A stretch of 64,000 nucleotides of DNA from Strigamia acuminata (Eukaryota > Arthropoda > Chilopoda > Geophilomorpha > Linotaeniidae), in NCBI GenBank assembly GCA_949358305.1, contig OX442316.1:16306001-16370000 (forward strand), read 5' to 3'. A program made the position numbers and the translations under genes. Positions 40,627 through 52,300 of the stretch are shown here, one piece after another. Each line of letters opens with the position of its first letter. The first letter of the stretch is position 1. The notes under the pieces are model-generated. The model made no database searches, was not told the origin of the DNA, and saw only the letters and a list, made by a program, of their open reading frames with translations.

Positions 40627-42192
40627 AGGTGCGCGCCAAAAGTATGGAATAATCAGTTTTTTTGTAATATTTTTTTTTACGCTTCATCTAGAATCAAACC
40701 AATTTTTTAATCCATGTATTTTGTCCTTTGAATTCGTTTAAAATTAACAATTTTATCATTTTTCTAAAAAAATAAATTTGGCAGTAATTTTACACAAAAA
40801 TGGGGGTGACATAAGTATGGAATATTTCAGGTTTGCTGCCTAAAAATGAATAAAATTAATATCACATAACATGCCTTTGTCTGATTAGTTAATCAGTGAA
40901 TATGTCATCAATTTTCTGCCATTTTTGAATTGTATTACTTGCTATTTTCTTATTTTGATGTAATCCCTTGTACAAAACTTGCAACCACGGTGGAAATCGC
41001 TGAAATAAAGCGATGAAAGGCACTGGGGCTCGCCAAACAACAAATTGATAGAAGATTAGGAAGAAATTAAAAGAAATTAGTCAATTGAATCAAAAATTCT
41101 AACCAAAACATGAAATCCAAATGTGAAAGCAGACAGGAAAGACCAAAAGTGACTATGCAGTGAGCATTGTCCTGCTGAAACACCCATTTATTGCCACAAT
41201 TTTCCATCCAAATAGCAATAAATGCATGTTTAACACTTCCTTATACTTCTGTAAATCTTTCCATCCTTTCATTATTATGATGTTTGCCTGTAATTTTCAC
41301 CCGAATGTCACCCAAACCATCACATGATTCTGCCCACTGAGAAAACTTCTCTTCTCTCCTTAAATCTTGCCATTTATTACACTAAACATCCAGACCATCT
41401 AAGTTGAACTGTATTTTGTCTGTAAAAAGCACTCAGTTTCATGATTTGGTCCAGGGCAGCTTGGTATTAGTCTAATCAGAGCACTTCAATTTATGGGCTT
41501 CAGTTAACCACAGTTGTACAGCTACTTTTTGACAACAAAGGTGATCACAATTGTTTAGTCTGCTTTGAATTGTTTGCTACAGACACAATTACATCTACAT
41601 GTATGCAAATTTCATTTGCAGACAACAGCAGAGTCAGTGCCAGGCACAAAATATTCCTGTCAACTTGCTGCATGGTCACTTTTGGTCCTCCCCGTCTTGC
41701 TTCCATATTTAAGTTTCATCTTTGAGTTAGGACTTTTAATATAATTGATTAATTTCTTCCTGATCTAATATGGATTTGCTGTTTGGAGAGCCCCAGTGAC
41801 TTTAATTGCCATATTTCAGCGATTTCTACAATGGTTACAAGTTTTGCACCAGGGATTGCATCAAAATAAGAAAATAGCAAGTAATACAATTCAAAAATGG
41901 CAGAAAATTGATGACATATTCACTGATTAACTAATCAGACAAAGGCATGTTATGTGATATTAATTTTATTCATTTTTTTGCAGCAAACTTAAAATATTCC
42001 ATACTTATGTCACCCCCATTTTTGTGTAAAATCACTGCCAAATTTATTTTTCTAGAAAAATTATAAACTTGTTAATTTTAAACGAATTTAAAGAACAAAA
42101 TACATGGATTAAAAAATTGGTTTGATTCTAGATAAAGCGTAAAAAAAAATATTACAAAAAAACTGATTATTCCATACTTTTGGCGCGCACCT
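40627..42192 (-). mobile_element. Tc1/mariner transposon, decayed, long inverted repeats
   Basis: Ends AGGTGCGCGCCAAAAGTATG and its reverse complement, flanked by TA on both sides (40625-40626, 42193-42194). Inverted repeats run about 430 bp with small changes, far longer than the usual 20-30 bp to 200 bp. Confidence 0.9.
41050..41760 (-). pseudogene. Tc1-like transposase remnant
   Basis: On the - strand, translation in shifting frames gives fragments such as VFQQDNAHCIV (near 41140-41180), matching the conserved QDNA block with a catalytic aspartate, and GGPKVTMQQVDRNIL (near 41650-41690), matching the start of the second DNA-binding subdomain. Multiple frameshifts and stops leave no open frame, so the copy is dead. 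The fragments appear in the right order for a Tc1 transposase on this strand. Only about 700 bp lies between the long repeats, less than a full transposase gene. Confidence 0.75.
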
Positions 42193-42336
42193 TATACCTT
42201 CGGCTTTTCGTAGTATACCTTCAGCTTTTCGTAGTATACCTTCGGCTTTTCGTAGTATACCTTCGGCTTTTCGTAGTATACCTTCGGCTTTTCGTAGTAT
42301 ACCTTCGGCTTTTCGTAGTATACCTTCGGCTTTTCA
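42193..42336. repeat. 21-bp minisatellite TACCTTCGGCTTTTCGTAGTA
   Basis: Seven almost exact units directly against the right end of the Tc1 element. One unit has CAGC for CGGC. Confidence 0.9.
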
Positions 42337-43754
42337 CAGTGACAATAATCTAACTAATCATAACTAAACAAACACTACACTACTTACTTGTTAGCATCAA
42401 CAACGTTACAAATTTCATAAATTTCACAAGCTATAAACACAGCTTCATTCATCAAATAAACCATAAAGCATTTCCCCATTCGTGTTAAAAGCCTTTACTA
42501 CAACGTTTTATTCGGCATAGACAGTTGAACTTCCGTTGCCTTTTATTTATTTTGCTCCTTTTGGTCATTAATTTTTTTTGTCTGCGAATTTCCTGCGAAC
42601 GGAGTGAAAACTTGCTTGAATGATTTACTCGTTCGATTTACCGCATGTGGTGAGCAGCAATTCATCGTGCTAAAGAAGGATTTCATTACTAAAGCCTTTC
42701 TCAACGGTAATAAATGAGCCTGACGACCGGTGGTTGCGGAAACGGAAACTGATGGTTAAAAATTTGGTTTTCATTTAGCACAAACCTCAAACTTTGATTT
42801 ATGCCGGTTGAAATCTGATTGTGTGGAATCGGGTTGATGTCACCATACACTGCAGTGCTGTACTTGCAATCTCACATCTTGTAACCGGATACATATATCT
42901 GCTGCAGACTCATCCCAAACATTTTTTTGTCCCTCCACATTTTTTTCTTTCCTTTATCTTTCTTCATCTAATAAGAATTTTTTTTTCCTGCAAAACAAAA
43001 AGTTCCTTCCATTACGTCCCTTATCTAGTAAAATGTTATCTTTTCGTGAACTCACTGTAAACTCTTAATGTTGCATCAACTGTACTGCCAAAGGAGCATC
43101 CGGCTCTGTAGAAACAAAGCTCACGGCTCAGAAAAACCTTCCGTGTTGTGGATTTATGTGTTAAAGGATTTTATTAATAGAATATTTTAGCAATTTTGCA
43201 ATTTTGGATTTGTCAAGTGATATCGGTTCCACCCAGGGAAGGGTGCAACTTGGATACTTTGCTGTCATTGGTCGAAAAGCGTGTCGTCATCAAAGGGTCA
43301 AGTGACATTAGGAAAATTTACTACCGAGAGTTAATACTCAAATTTTAAGTTAACATAAAATAAAATAAAATTGAGACTAATTTCATGCGTGTGAATTAAA
43401 TTTAATTAAAAAATCTGTGACTTCATGAATGGCCAGTGATAGAGCAACACAGATTATAATCTGTGACAGCAAGGGCCCTCCAGTGACGTTGTGCGCAGAC
43501 CTAAGCGCAAAATTGTTGGCTTTTTTCTCCAAGTTGCGCAACATTATAGTATTCTAGTAGCCTTGGGTTCCACCAATTGTGTTCTTCAATTGCAGAAACA
43601 CAACGATGAAAAATGCTAAATAACAAAATTGAGAAAGCTTGATCTAAATGGACATCCCAAAGAATTTGCAGTGTTGTATCGAACGCGAACTAATCGTTCG
43701 TTTTGAAGACGTTTTCATCATCAAAACGTTCATTTCCAATCGCTTTTTATGACA
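42337..43754. other. No gene recognised
   Basis: AT-rich intergenic DNA. A 79-codon frame at 42821-43060 has no recognisable similarity. Confidence 0.5.
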
Positions 43755-43970
43755 AAAACCTATCAATAGTTAAATGCCATTCATGAATTAATTTTGAAAT
43801 AATTTTTTTTCTTATCAAATTGGTGGAAAGATGAAAAAATGTGAGCAAGCTGACTATAGCAACGACACCATGGCTTAGTTGGTTAAAGCGCCTGTCTAGT
43901 AAACAGGAGGTCCTGGGTTCAAATCCCAGTGGTGTCTCCAATATTTTCTTATTGGTATTTTTTTAATTTT
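43755..43970 (+). repeat. tRNA-Thr duplication unit, left copy
   Basis: About 105 bp upstream (TGTGAGCAAGCTGACTATAG, TTAAATGCCATTC) and about 30 bp downstream (ATATTTTCTTATTGGTATTT) of the tRNA are shared in inverted orientation with 46488-46698, so the duplication exceeds the tRNA itself. Confidence 0.8.
43864..43937 (+). tRNA. tRNA-Thr (anticodon AGU)
   Basis: Seven-bp acceptor stem GACACCA/TGGTGTC, D arm with AGTTGGTTA, anticodon stem CCTGT/ACAGG around loop CTAGTAA (AGT), and T arm CTGGG-TTCAAAT-CCCAG. Box A (TGGCTTAGTTG) and box B (GGTTCAAATCC) are intact. There is no intron. A T run follows after about 20 nt for polymerase III termination. Confidence 0.95.
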
Positions 43971-46487
43971 TTTTTTGGATATTTTCATATTTTTATCTGT
44001 CTTACATTCTTATTTGGCATTCTTATGGCGAATGTTACCATATGTTTACAGTCATAAATAGTGATAAAAATGACTGCTTTACTAAAAAAAAGTGGTTTTT
44101 TTCATCTGCAATTCACAAAATGTGCCACTAAACATGTTAATTTTTTTTTAAAAATTCGAAAATGTAAATGTGATAAACTATTGGTTCAAGTTCGTAAACT
44201 CCAGAGCACTCGGTGAATCTGGAAAGTGTGATACAGTCAAACCTAGTTATAACGAATTTTTTGTTACAACGAATACTTAAAAATGTCTTGGTTGCGATTT
44301 GCTATAGCGAGGCTTCACTGCATCATTAAAAGCATTCAATCTTCAAAAAACAAATTGATTTATTCATCTGAAATGACTTCTCCAAACAGGAAATGACAGT
44401 TTTTACATCATATCTCTGAGAAGTCAACTTGAAGAAATTCAAATATGAGGATTGAGACAAAGTGAAATTGAAATCGCTTATTTGACTTACCGAAGTGCAC
44501 CTGCACACGCAATTGACTATTGTTACCATATGTTGTAGGTCAAAAAAGATTTATTTTGTGATTACTTACAAAATCATAAAATTACACAATCATATAAATA
44601 AATAAAGTTGTCGTATTTTACCATCATGAATTTCCTTGTCAAGACAGAAAACACTTACATTTTAGAGTGGTATGGATTACACTAATCCGAGTCAAACAAT
44701 AAGTAATTAAGCAATAAAAATGAAAACTAAATAAAAGAGAAATCCCTCCTTTTTAAACAGCAATAATTCTTCTTAGAAGTGGACAAGTAAGTGCAAGTCC
44801 TCCATTTCCCTTCTGAATACATTGAGAAGATTCAATTTGCAAAGTAGAAGACTCCCCATTGACCCCACTGGAAGTAAACAAGTTGAACAAATGCTAAATG
44901 CACTGCAAATGTCTTTTAAGTTGTCTTGTTTACAACAAGACATTTAAGACAAATGAAACAGTGAGTTGAATGCAATTAAATTAAATCAATTCCCATTTAT
45001 ACCTGAAACAAAAAACATTTTTTCACAAAATCTTATTTCAAGCTGAGAGCTTTGTTGTCAATTCAATCCACCAACTTTAATCACCAATAAAACCTATCAG
45101 ACACCTATCAAGTATCAACACAAGTTTTAACATCAAGTGCTAAATTTAGAGAGGTTTCAGCTGTGTATTACCAAAAATAAAAATTTTTGTGCCAATTTTA
45201 GGTCTATAAACAATTTGAAAATGTGGTTGAGGAATATCCATCAAGCTGCATTGGTAATTAGGTCTTCCAGTAGGTTGAGAAGCTTGCTAATTGGCTATTT
45301 GCAATTCTAATAGGCAACAGATCCAACAAATGCAACCAAAACAGTTTGCAATTAAAGCAAAAATCAGATATTTTGTCGAGTTGGCCTTGAGAACTCATGA
45401 AAAGCAGATAAATGTTCATTTCTGACAGCTTTACTATCACAACTTTATGGGTAATTAGATCATATGATTGAAATTTCCAAAAAAAATAAAAATAAAAAAA
45501 ATAAAAAAATGTTATCTTTAAAAAATATTTTTTTTCTTTCTCTTTTGGTGTTTCCCAAGAAAATAAATTGATCCCCACAGAACAAAATTGGCACTATCAA
45601 GGAAGGAAAGCTCGATTTCAGTTTGTTGATAGCGGCTTCATTCTATTTTGCTAATGTGAATCAGGCTTAATTATATTGGCCATTTGTATAAAATGTTTCC
45701 CACTGCTCAGTAATAGGTCTAATTTTGAACCTTGTAATTATTGCCTTCACAAGGTGAACCCTTTTCAATCATTAGTCAGCTGTACCCAGCAGCTAATTTG
45801 CTTTCGCAAATTTAATTAGGCGTAGCAAATTAATTCGCTTTGGTTTACCTCTAAATGGAATGTAAGGGACTCCAGGTGGTATGTTTGGGTACAAACAAGG
45901 AAATTAAACCCAAATCTGTGTGCAAAGTCAATCCCAAACACACTTTCTTTTAAAGCAACCTATATGGGTGAAAAGTATTCCTTTTCTTTCATTTAACCAA
46001 CGAATTGTGGTTGTGGCCCCTTATTTAAAGCATAATTTAGCATTAACTCACATTTTGGGAGGTGGATGCTTCACCTGAAAGTGTTTGACATTTCAAAGTC
46101 TGATCCGTCGATCTAACTTTCGAGGCGGCCATTTTAAATTTGGTTGTAAAAACCAAATTTTGATGTAAACCGATTCATAAACCACTCCAGTCGTGGTTTT
46201 GGTTTTTAGCGGTTTTTGGTGATGGTTTTTGGTAGACTTTGACCGATATCGATATTTTGCAGTATCGCCGATACCGATAATCGGCCGACACCGATACCTG
46301 CGCCAATATTAAAAATAAAATGTCCGACCCCTCCCCCCCCCCACCCCCCAAAATAAAATAAAAAAATTAAAATTGCGTTTATTTTATTTAAAAAATTTAA
46401 AATTTAAAATTTAATGTAACCTTCTATATATATACTGCTTCAAAAACGTTTCTAAAACGATGCGATGGAAATATTCAAAAAAATAAA
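43971..46487. other. No gene; one partial MITE (about 44333-44530)
   Basis: AAGCATTCAATCTTCAAAAA and following text match the element at 56492-56780, but no right end is seen. The - strand frame at 45258-45578 is low-complexity (F/Y-rich) and not supported. GGTTTACCTCTAAATGG and the rest show no known feature. Confidence 0.5.
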
Positions 46488-46698
46488 TTTAAAAAATACC
46501 AATAAGAAAATATTTGAGACACCACTGGGATTTGAACCCAGGACCTCCTGTTTACTAGACAGGCGCTTTAACCAACTAAGCCATGGTGTCGTTGTTATAG
46601 TCAGCTTGCTCACATTTTTTCATCTTTCCACCAATTTGATAATAAAAAAATCATTTTAAAATTAATTTTTGAATGGTATTTAACTATTTATAGGGGCC
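46488..46698 (-). repeat. tRNA-Thr duplication unit, right copy
   Basis: Inverted partner of 43755-43970. The flank differs at a few positions while the tRNA is identical. Confidence 0.8.
46517..46590 (-). tRNA. tRNA-Thr (anticodon AGU), second copy
   Basis: Identical over all 74 positions to the gene at 43864-43937, on the opposite strand. Flanks have diverged more than the gene, consistent with a functional tRNA under selection. Confidence 0.95.
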
Positions 46699-46824
46699 AA
46701 TAAATTTGCTTTGCTTAATGCGGGCCTGCTCACTGAGCACCTTGGCCTCCCAATGTCTTGTAAAAGGAATCTGGGGTATAAGAAGAAAGTTTTTACTCTC
46801 TTTATTTGACCTTGTGTCACTAAC
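46699..46824. other. No feature seen
   Basis: Short spacer between the tRNA unit and the palindrome. Confidence 0.4.
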
Positions 46825-47178
46825 AAGGGGAGAGCACCAATAAGCTATCACAGATTGTTGTAATATTAAACAAGAAGGATTGTTATATCATGCTGAATGA
46901 GACCCTAAAATAATTTCATTCCATGAACAGCCAACAATGCAAACAATGAGCTGAAAGTTGGCACTATTTTGTCTGTGTATACATCAAATCTGAGCAATCA
47001 GGCCTAGTGTATGAATACTGTAAACAACAGTTGCTAGGTAAAAAATAGTTCCAAGATCCAAGTTCAATTTTATCATTTGAGATTCAATGATGTCATTTCC
47101 TCTTTTGATATCACATGACATATGACATCAGAACTTTGTTCAACAACATGACTGTCTTCATGAAGACAATAATAGTTT

Positions 47179-47250
47179 GTAGTGGTGGTTCAGTGGTTAA
47201 GGCAATGGACCAGGAATCTTTCCACACAGGTTCAAATCCTGTTGGGTGTG
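47179..47250 (+). ncRNA. tRNA-like sequence, left arm
   Basis: Box A TGGTTCAGTGG, box B GGTTCAAATCC and a good T stem (ACAGG/CCTGT). The acceptor and anticodon stems do not pair well and the anticodon is unclear. Resembles a degenerate serine-type tRNA, so a tRNA pseudogene or SINE head rather than a working tRNA. Confidence 0.55.
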
Positions 47251-47422
47251 AAAATTTTTACATTTATTTTTTGTTAAATTTTAGCAGTTATTTTAATGTT
47301 TGTAATTTTATATTTGTTAAAAAATTAAAATTAACCAAATTAAAATTTTCTGGAAACAAATATAAAATTACAAACATTAAAATAACTGCTAAAATTTAAC
47401 AAAAAATAAATGTAAAAATTTT

Positions 47423-47494
47423 CACACCCAACAGGATTTGAACCTGTGTGGAAAGATTCCTGGTCCATTGCCTTAACCACTGAACCACCACTAC
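47423..47494 (-). ncRNA. tRNA-like sequence, right arm
   Basis: Mirror copy of 47179-47250, identical through both boxes. The two would transcribe towards the palindrome centre. Confidence 0.55.
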
Positions 47495-47849
47495 AAACTA
47501 TTATTGTCTTCATGAAGACAGTCATGTTGTTGAACGAAGTTCTGATGTCATATGTCATGTGATATCAAAAGAGGAAATGACATCATTGAATCTCAAATGG
47601 TAAAATTGAACTTGGATCTTGGATCTATTTTTTACCTAGCAACTGTTGTTTACAGTATTCATACACTAGGCCTGATTGCTCAGATTTGATGTATACACAG
47701 ACAAAATAGTGCCAACTTTCAGCTCATTGTTTGCATTGTTGGCTGTTCATGGAATGAAATTATTTTAGGGTCTCATTCAGCATGATATAACAATCCTTCT
47801 TGTTTAATATTACAACAATCTGTGATAGCTTATTGGTGCTCTCCCCTTG

Positions 47850-48516
47850 TAAGTGCAATGTTTTTTTTTTTTTGGTAAACCACGCTTTTATCTGCAGAAA
47901 TTTAAAACGGTCATTTTGGTGCTTCACTCCATCGCAAATAAAATCATTTTTGATTTTTAATTTTTTCTTTTAAAATGGTGCAACAAAATTTTTTTCTTGT
48001 TGTATTGTTGTTTATATTTTAGGTTACACGTGCGTACTGTACAAAAAAAAACAATAAAATGGCTCATTTTTATTTTTTAGTACAATCCGCACGTAGCAAT
48101 TCGCGTTGTGCGTCGTCCGGTGGAGCAGCTGCACTGCACAGCACACTGACTGCACAGGACTAAGCTTATGTATTAACATGAACTACGCACGGCAAACACA
48201 GACGTGAAACCAAAGTAATTTCAGCTGTGCCACGGCTACAATTAAAGACCTATCTTTCCTCCCTTGACCTATAAATCGACAACTTCAAATTAAAATTTCA
48301 AATTTACTGTTATAATTACACGCGTGCCTTCCTTCTGGCATTTCGCAAACTCAAGGAATCGATTGGCCGTCAATGTCAAGTGTACGGTCGTTACAGTCCA
48401 CGACAAAACGATGAGCGCGTCCCATTTTTTCGTCGTAGAAAGTTGAAATTTTAATCAAAAGTGCAAAATTGTGATACAAACAAACACCGAAACATTTCGA
48501 ACGACAAACGTCGCTC
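47850..48516. other. No gene recognised
   Basis: AT-rich with a moderately GC-rich patch at 48080-48180. No frame above 60 codons of interest. Confidence 0.5.
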
Positions 48517-48524
48517 GATTAAAC

Positions 48525-48820
48525 GGATGTACTTCATTTTAGCGATTTCATTTTAGCGACACACCATTTTAGCGAACATGTCATTTTAGCGACACAAAAA
48601 CCTAGGTTTAATTCCTAAGAAGGGCTAACAAGGTGGGGCTGTGCCCCCCCTTCACCCCCCCACAAACCTGACCTTACTGGTTTTTTGATGAAAACCACTT
48701 TTTTGAGCCGGCTTGTCGCTAAAACCTAGGTTTTTGTGTCGCTAAAATGACATGTTTGCTAAAATGGGACTTTTTTGGTAAAAATCGCTAAAATGAGCAT
48801 CGCTAAAATGACTATAACCG
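48525..48820 (+). mobile_element. Foldback element with iterated CATTTTAGCGA, copy 2
   Basis: Starts GGATGTACTTCATTTTAGCG and ends TCGCTAAAATGACTATAACCG; flanked by exact 8-bp GATTAAAC (48517-48524 and 48821-48828). Internal middle AAGAAGGGCTAACAAGG and GAGCCGGCTTGTCG is shared with the other copies. Confidence 0.88.
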
Positions 48821-49068
48821 GATTAAACATTGCCGCTCAAACATTCCGATTTGTTTATTGTATACATTTTAATACAAAACTATTTCAGCTAAATAATTAT
48901 ATTTCAAAAAAATACGAAGAAAAATAATTTCTCAAACAAGTCGCTTTTAATTGGCTCATTTTGCATTTTAGATATAAAAAAGTTGATATTTACATTCCAT
49001 TGAATCAAGGACTTTGTACACAATAACTTATTTTATAATTATATATTTATATTTTTATATTAAATTGA

Positions 49069-49347
49069 TCATACATGAGTATCAGTCACTGGACACTTAC
49101 TCTGACACTGTGAGTACCCGTTGCCAAGGTGACTGGTTGTGGTAAGGCAACTGACAAACGTGTCACGATTTTCCAGCGCCTTAGTGCCATCAGATAAGAG
49201 TTTGTTGGCCGCTTCGAGGCCCGAACAACTCACAGATTTCCTGTTGCAGTTGACAGAACGTCTCTGACGCCACTGCCGCCAGTGACGAGAAATGGAATTA
49301 CGCACATCTCCGTTGAGGAAGCAGTAGAGGACAGAGACCGTGAAGCC
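49069..49347 (-). CDS. Gene B terminal exon: TM7 end and C-tail
   Basis: Acceptor TTTCAG just above 49347. Encodes [16 protein letters not shown], then [10 protein letters not shown], and ends in THV with stop TGA (49071-49069). Confidence 0.9.
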   Translation of the reverse strand, partial: GFTVSVLYCFLNGDVRNSISRHWRQWRQRRSVNCNRKSVSCSGLEAANKLLSDGTKALENRDTFVSCLTTTSHLGNGYSQCQSKCPVTDTHV

Positions 49348-52300
49348 CTGAAATGATGAATAAGTGACCGCAAGTTATCATTACGGTCTAAAGAGCTAGA
49401 CAAATGGTTGACAGGGAGATTTGGTTTGATGAAAAGCCCATTTTATCGCAACCCGCAAGAAAAATCAATGGAAATCTGTGTAGGCCGCCATTAATCAATG
49501 CAAAAGCAGATCAAATAGGCATAAATCACCGCACCAAGTCGGCATAAATCCAAACAACTCGGGTCTTACAACTTTTTACTTTTTACTCCAGTGATTTATC
49601 GGGTTTGAAGTTTCGGCCAAATTCAATTATTCCGCAGTGGAATGGAGTGGAGTCTGGAGTGGCGCCGCGCTGCGTTTCTTGTTTACACTCCGATGAATTT
49701 GTCGAGTTGGTGGGTTAAAAAAATGTTTTTATCTCGGTTTTACATTGGAGTAATTTCGTTTAATGCGTCTGACCCAAATTAGGTGACCTAGCGCGGTGCC
49801 TTAACGCTAAAACTGGGCGTGCTCGAAATTTGCTTGTAAATTCGAAAAATGCAAAAATTTAATGTTTTCATTCAATGCTGGATTATCCAAAAGGCAAATT
49901 AGGCCTTTTGTCACAAATTTAAATCATTTTCATTAAATGCTTCATTTTCCCACATAGAATGGTCTAAAATTTTCCCATATAGAATAATGGTCTAAAATTT
50001 TCCCACATAGGATGGTCTAAAATTTTCCCATATAGAATGGTCTAAAATTTTCCCGTATAGAATGGTCTAAAATTTTCCCATATAGAATGGTCTAAAATTT
50101 TCCCACATAGAATGGTCTAAAATTTTGCCTCAGCATTTATGAGTCTAAAAATTAACGTTTAGTGCCTAGAACTATTTTTTGAGATTTTTTTGAGCATCTG
50201 AAAAGTGTACTTTTTGTAATCGGTTCACCCAAAGACCCTGACACGACCAGTGATTAAAACTTTAAATCAGAGCTGTTCAACCTTTTGACTTCCCTTTTGG
50301 CCACATTGGAAGAAGAGGAATTGTTTTGGACCACACATAAAACACACTAACACTAACGTGATGTATGCCGCCACAGATAACCAAAAAGGTCCTCGCATAA
50401 TAATCCTAATTTTAATGCTATTTGCTGACCAAAGAAAACACTATACTTTGCCCATGTGTAACTTGGGCCTATTTCTGATTGGCTGAGCCTCATAACTCAC
50501 TCTGTGCTGCCACCAGGAAAAATAGTTCAGAGTGGTTTTAAATTTGTTTAATGATTTTAATCATTGAAATGATGTAATCTTGTTTGTATTTTCTAAGAAA
50601 ATGTATCTTGAAGTCATAAAATAAAGATTTATGTTGGTTTATTTCAACATTCCTGTTTATTAAGTTTATTGCTTGCTTCTTCCAGGGAACAAAACAATTT
50701 TCAAATTTTTTTATCGGTTGTTTTGTCTGGAAGGCAGTCAAAATGGCAACCAATGTTTTGATCTATTTTTGGTATCACTACACAAGTGAAAAGGCTCAGC
50801 CAATCGGAAATAGGCCCAAGTTACACAAGTCCCATAGGCCGGTGTCTATGGCTGCCCTGCAGTGCAGCATGATATCCGAAGAAAAAAAACTATCGAGTTT
50901 TCATTTTCGCCATACCATCGCTTTAATAATTGTCATTTGATGATGAGGAGTTTGCGAAACTCAATTTAAACAAGATTTCCTTTCACTAATAGGAAACTTA
51001 CACTATTGGGACATAATTCAACTCGAGGTTGAGTTTAGGGATTACGTTAATTCTATCCCACAATCCTCCAGCTACATCTAGTGTGATTTGATGTGTGAAC
51101 TGACCTTTAACTGACCTTCATCTCCAATAAATCCAAAAATGGAAAAATTATTTTCTAAAATGTATATTTTTAGAATTTTCTATTATTTAAAATGTCCCAT
51201 TTTTTATTTCAGAAGCGGCAATTAACTTTACAAAGTGTAAATAATGACTGCAGTTGCTGTGGAATAATTTAAAAGTAACTCCAATATAGATAAGAAAGTG
51301 ATGCAAATTTGCTTTCAAACCACTTGCATATTCTATTTACTAAAAATAAATTTTTCTTTTTCAATTTTGAACTCGCATTTGATGAATTGAATAAAAGAAT
51401 ATTTCAGTTACAAATCAAACTCCACACGATAAATTTATAGTTGTTTACTATTGAATTTTTATAGAAGAAGTCAAATGACAGATCGAAGTCTTACCCAATG
51501 ACACACACTAAGCCAAACAGAGTGCAACTCGAGTTCCATTGGACGAATTTATAAATCTCGAGAAAGAGCAATGACCAATTACACTTGATTGGGTTTAGAT
51601 GCGGATTAAAAGGTTAAAAAGGTGGAATAAAGTGCAGAAATCAGCCTTGAATTGATGGAGTCATTTAATTTCCGGTTCTATAAAACATGTATACCAAACC
51701 AACCGGAAATAGTTGGTACACAACACTAACAAAAGCTTTTTGACATTGACTTTGAGACTTCATATTAGACAAGTTGACAAAATAAATTCTTCACTTGATT
51801 GACAACAGTCCGGTCAACCGAGGCCATGAAATGACCGGCAACGAAATGAACAAACTTCGTTGTCGTGGGTTTTGTTTGTACAGTCGTGTTCAAAAAACTG
51901 GACCCTCACTCTATGCTGGCAATTGAAATTGTGAGTAATTTTGTGTTTTGCCACTAGGTGAAACACCAGACATCAACAGGTGATAATTCTTGTATAATAC
52001 TTGTACAGCAGTTTCTATGGTAAGAACATCTGACACCCGTCTCTAACTTTTCTACAATTTCTTCCGTTCTCGATGCAAATGCAAGGTTGGGTCCTCAAGA
52101 AAGTCGTCCAAAGGATTACGGCCTAGACAAAAGAGACAAATGTCTAGGGGGTCGACAACCTTTTGAGACGGAAGAGCCAAAAGTTACAATTAAAGAGCCA
52201 CTAACACGGCCGTCAGCTGTCCGTCTACTCTTTACTCCACCTATTCTCACTGTTCTCTGACATCGAAAGAGCCGCAGGTTGCCGACCCCTGGTCTAGGGC

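Larger units (their letters stand above)
46825..47849. repeat. 1 kb near-perfect palindrome with two tRNA-like heads
   Basis: ACAAGGGGAGAGCACCAATA at the left end and TATTGGTGCTCTCCCCTTGT at the right; arms of about 500 bp meet near 47338 with a loop of about 30 bp. Differences are rare (a T/C and a short TT/GG change). No clear target duplication. Confidence 0.88.

Noticed and set aside
43747-43941. Frames across the tRNA-Thr genes (ETPLGFEPRTSCL text)
   Set aside because: This is the well-known false translation of a tRNA gene read on the opposite strand.
45258-45578. 106-codon frame on the - strand
   Set aside because: Low-complexity F/Y/K-rich stretch caused by an A/T tract; no conserved look.
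47115-47399. 94-codon frame and its mirror 47340-47558
   Set aside because: Translations of the two palindrome arms through the tRNA-like heads; no protein support.
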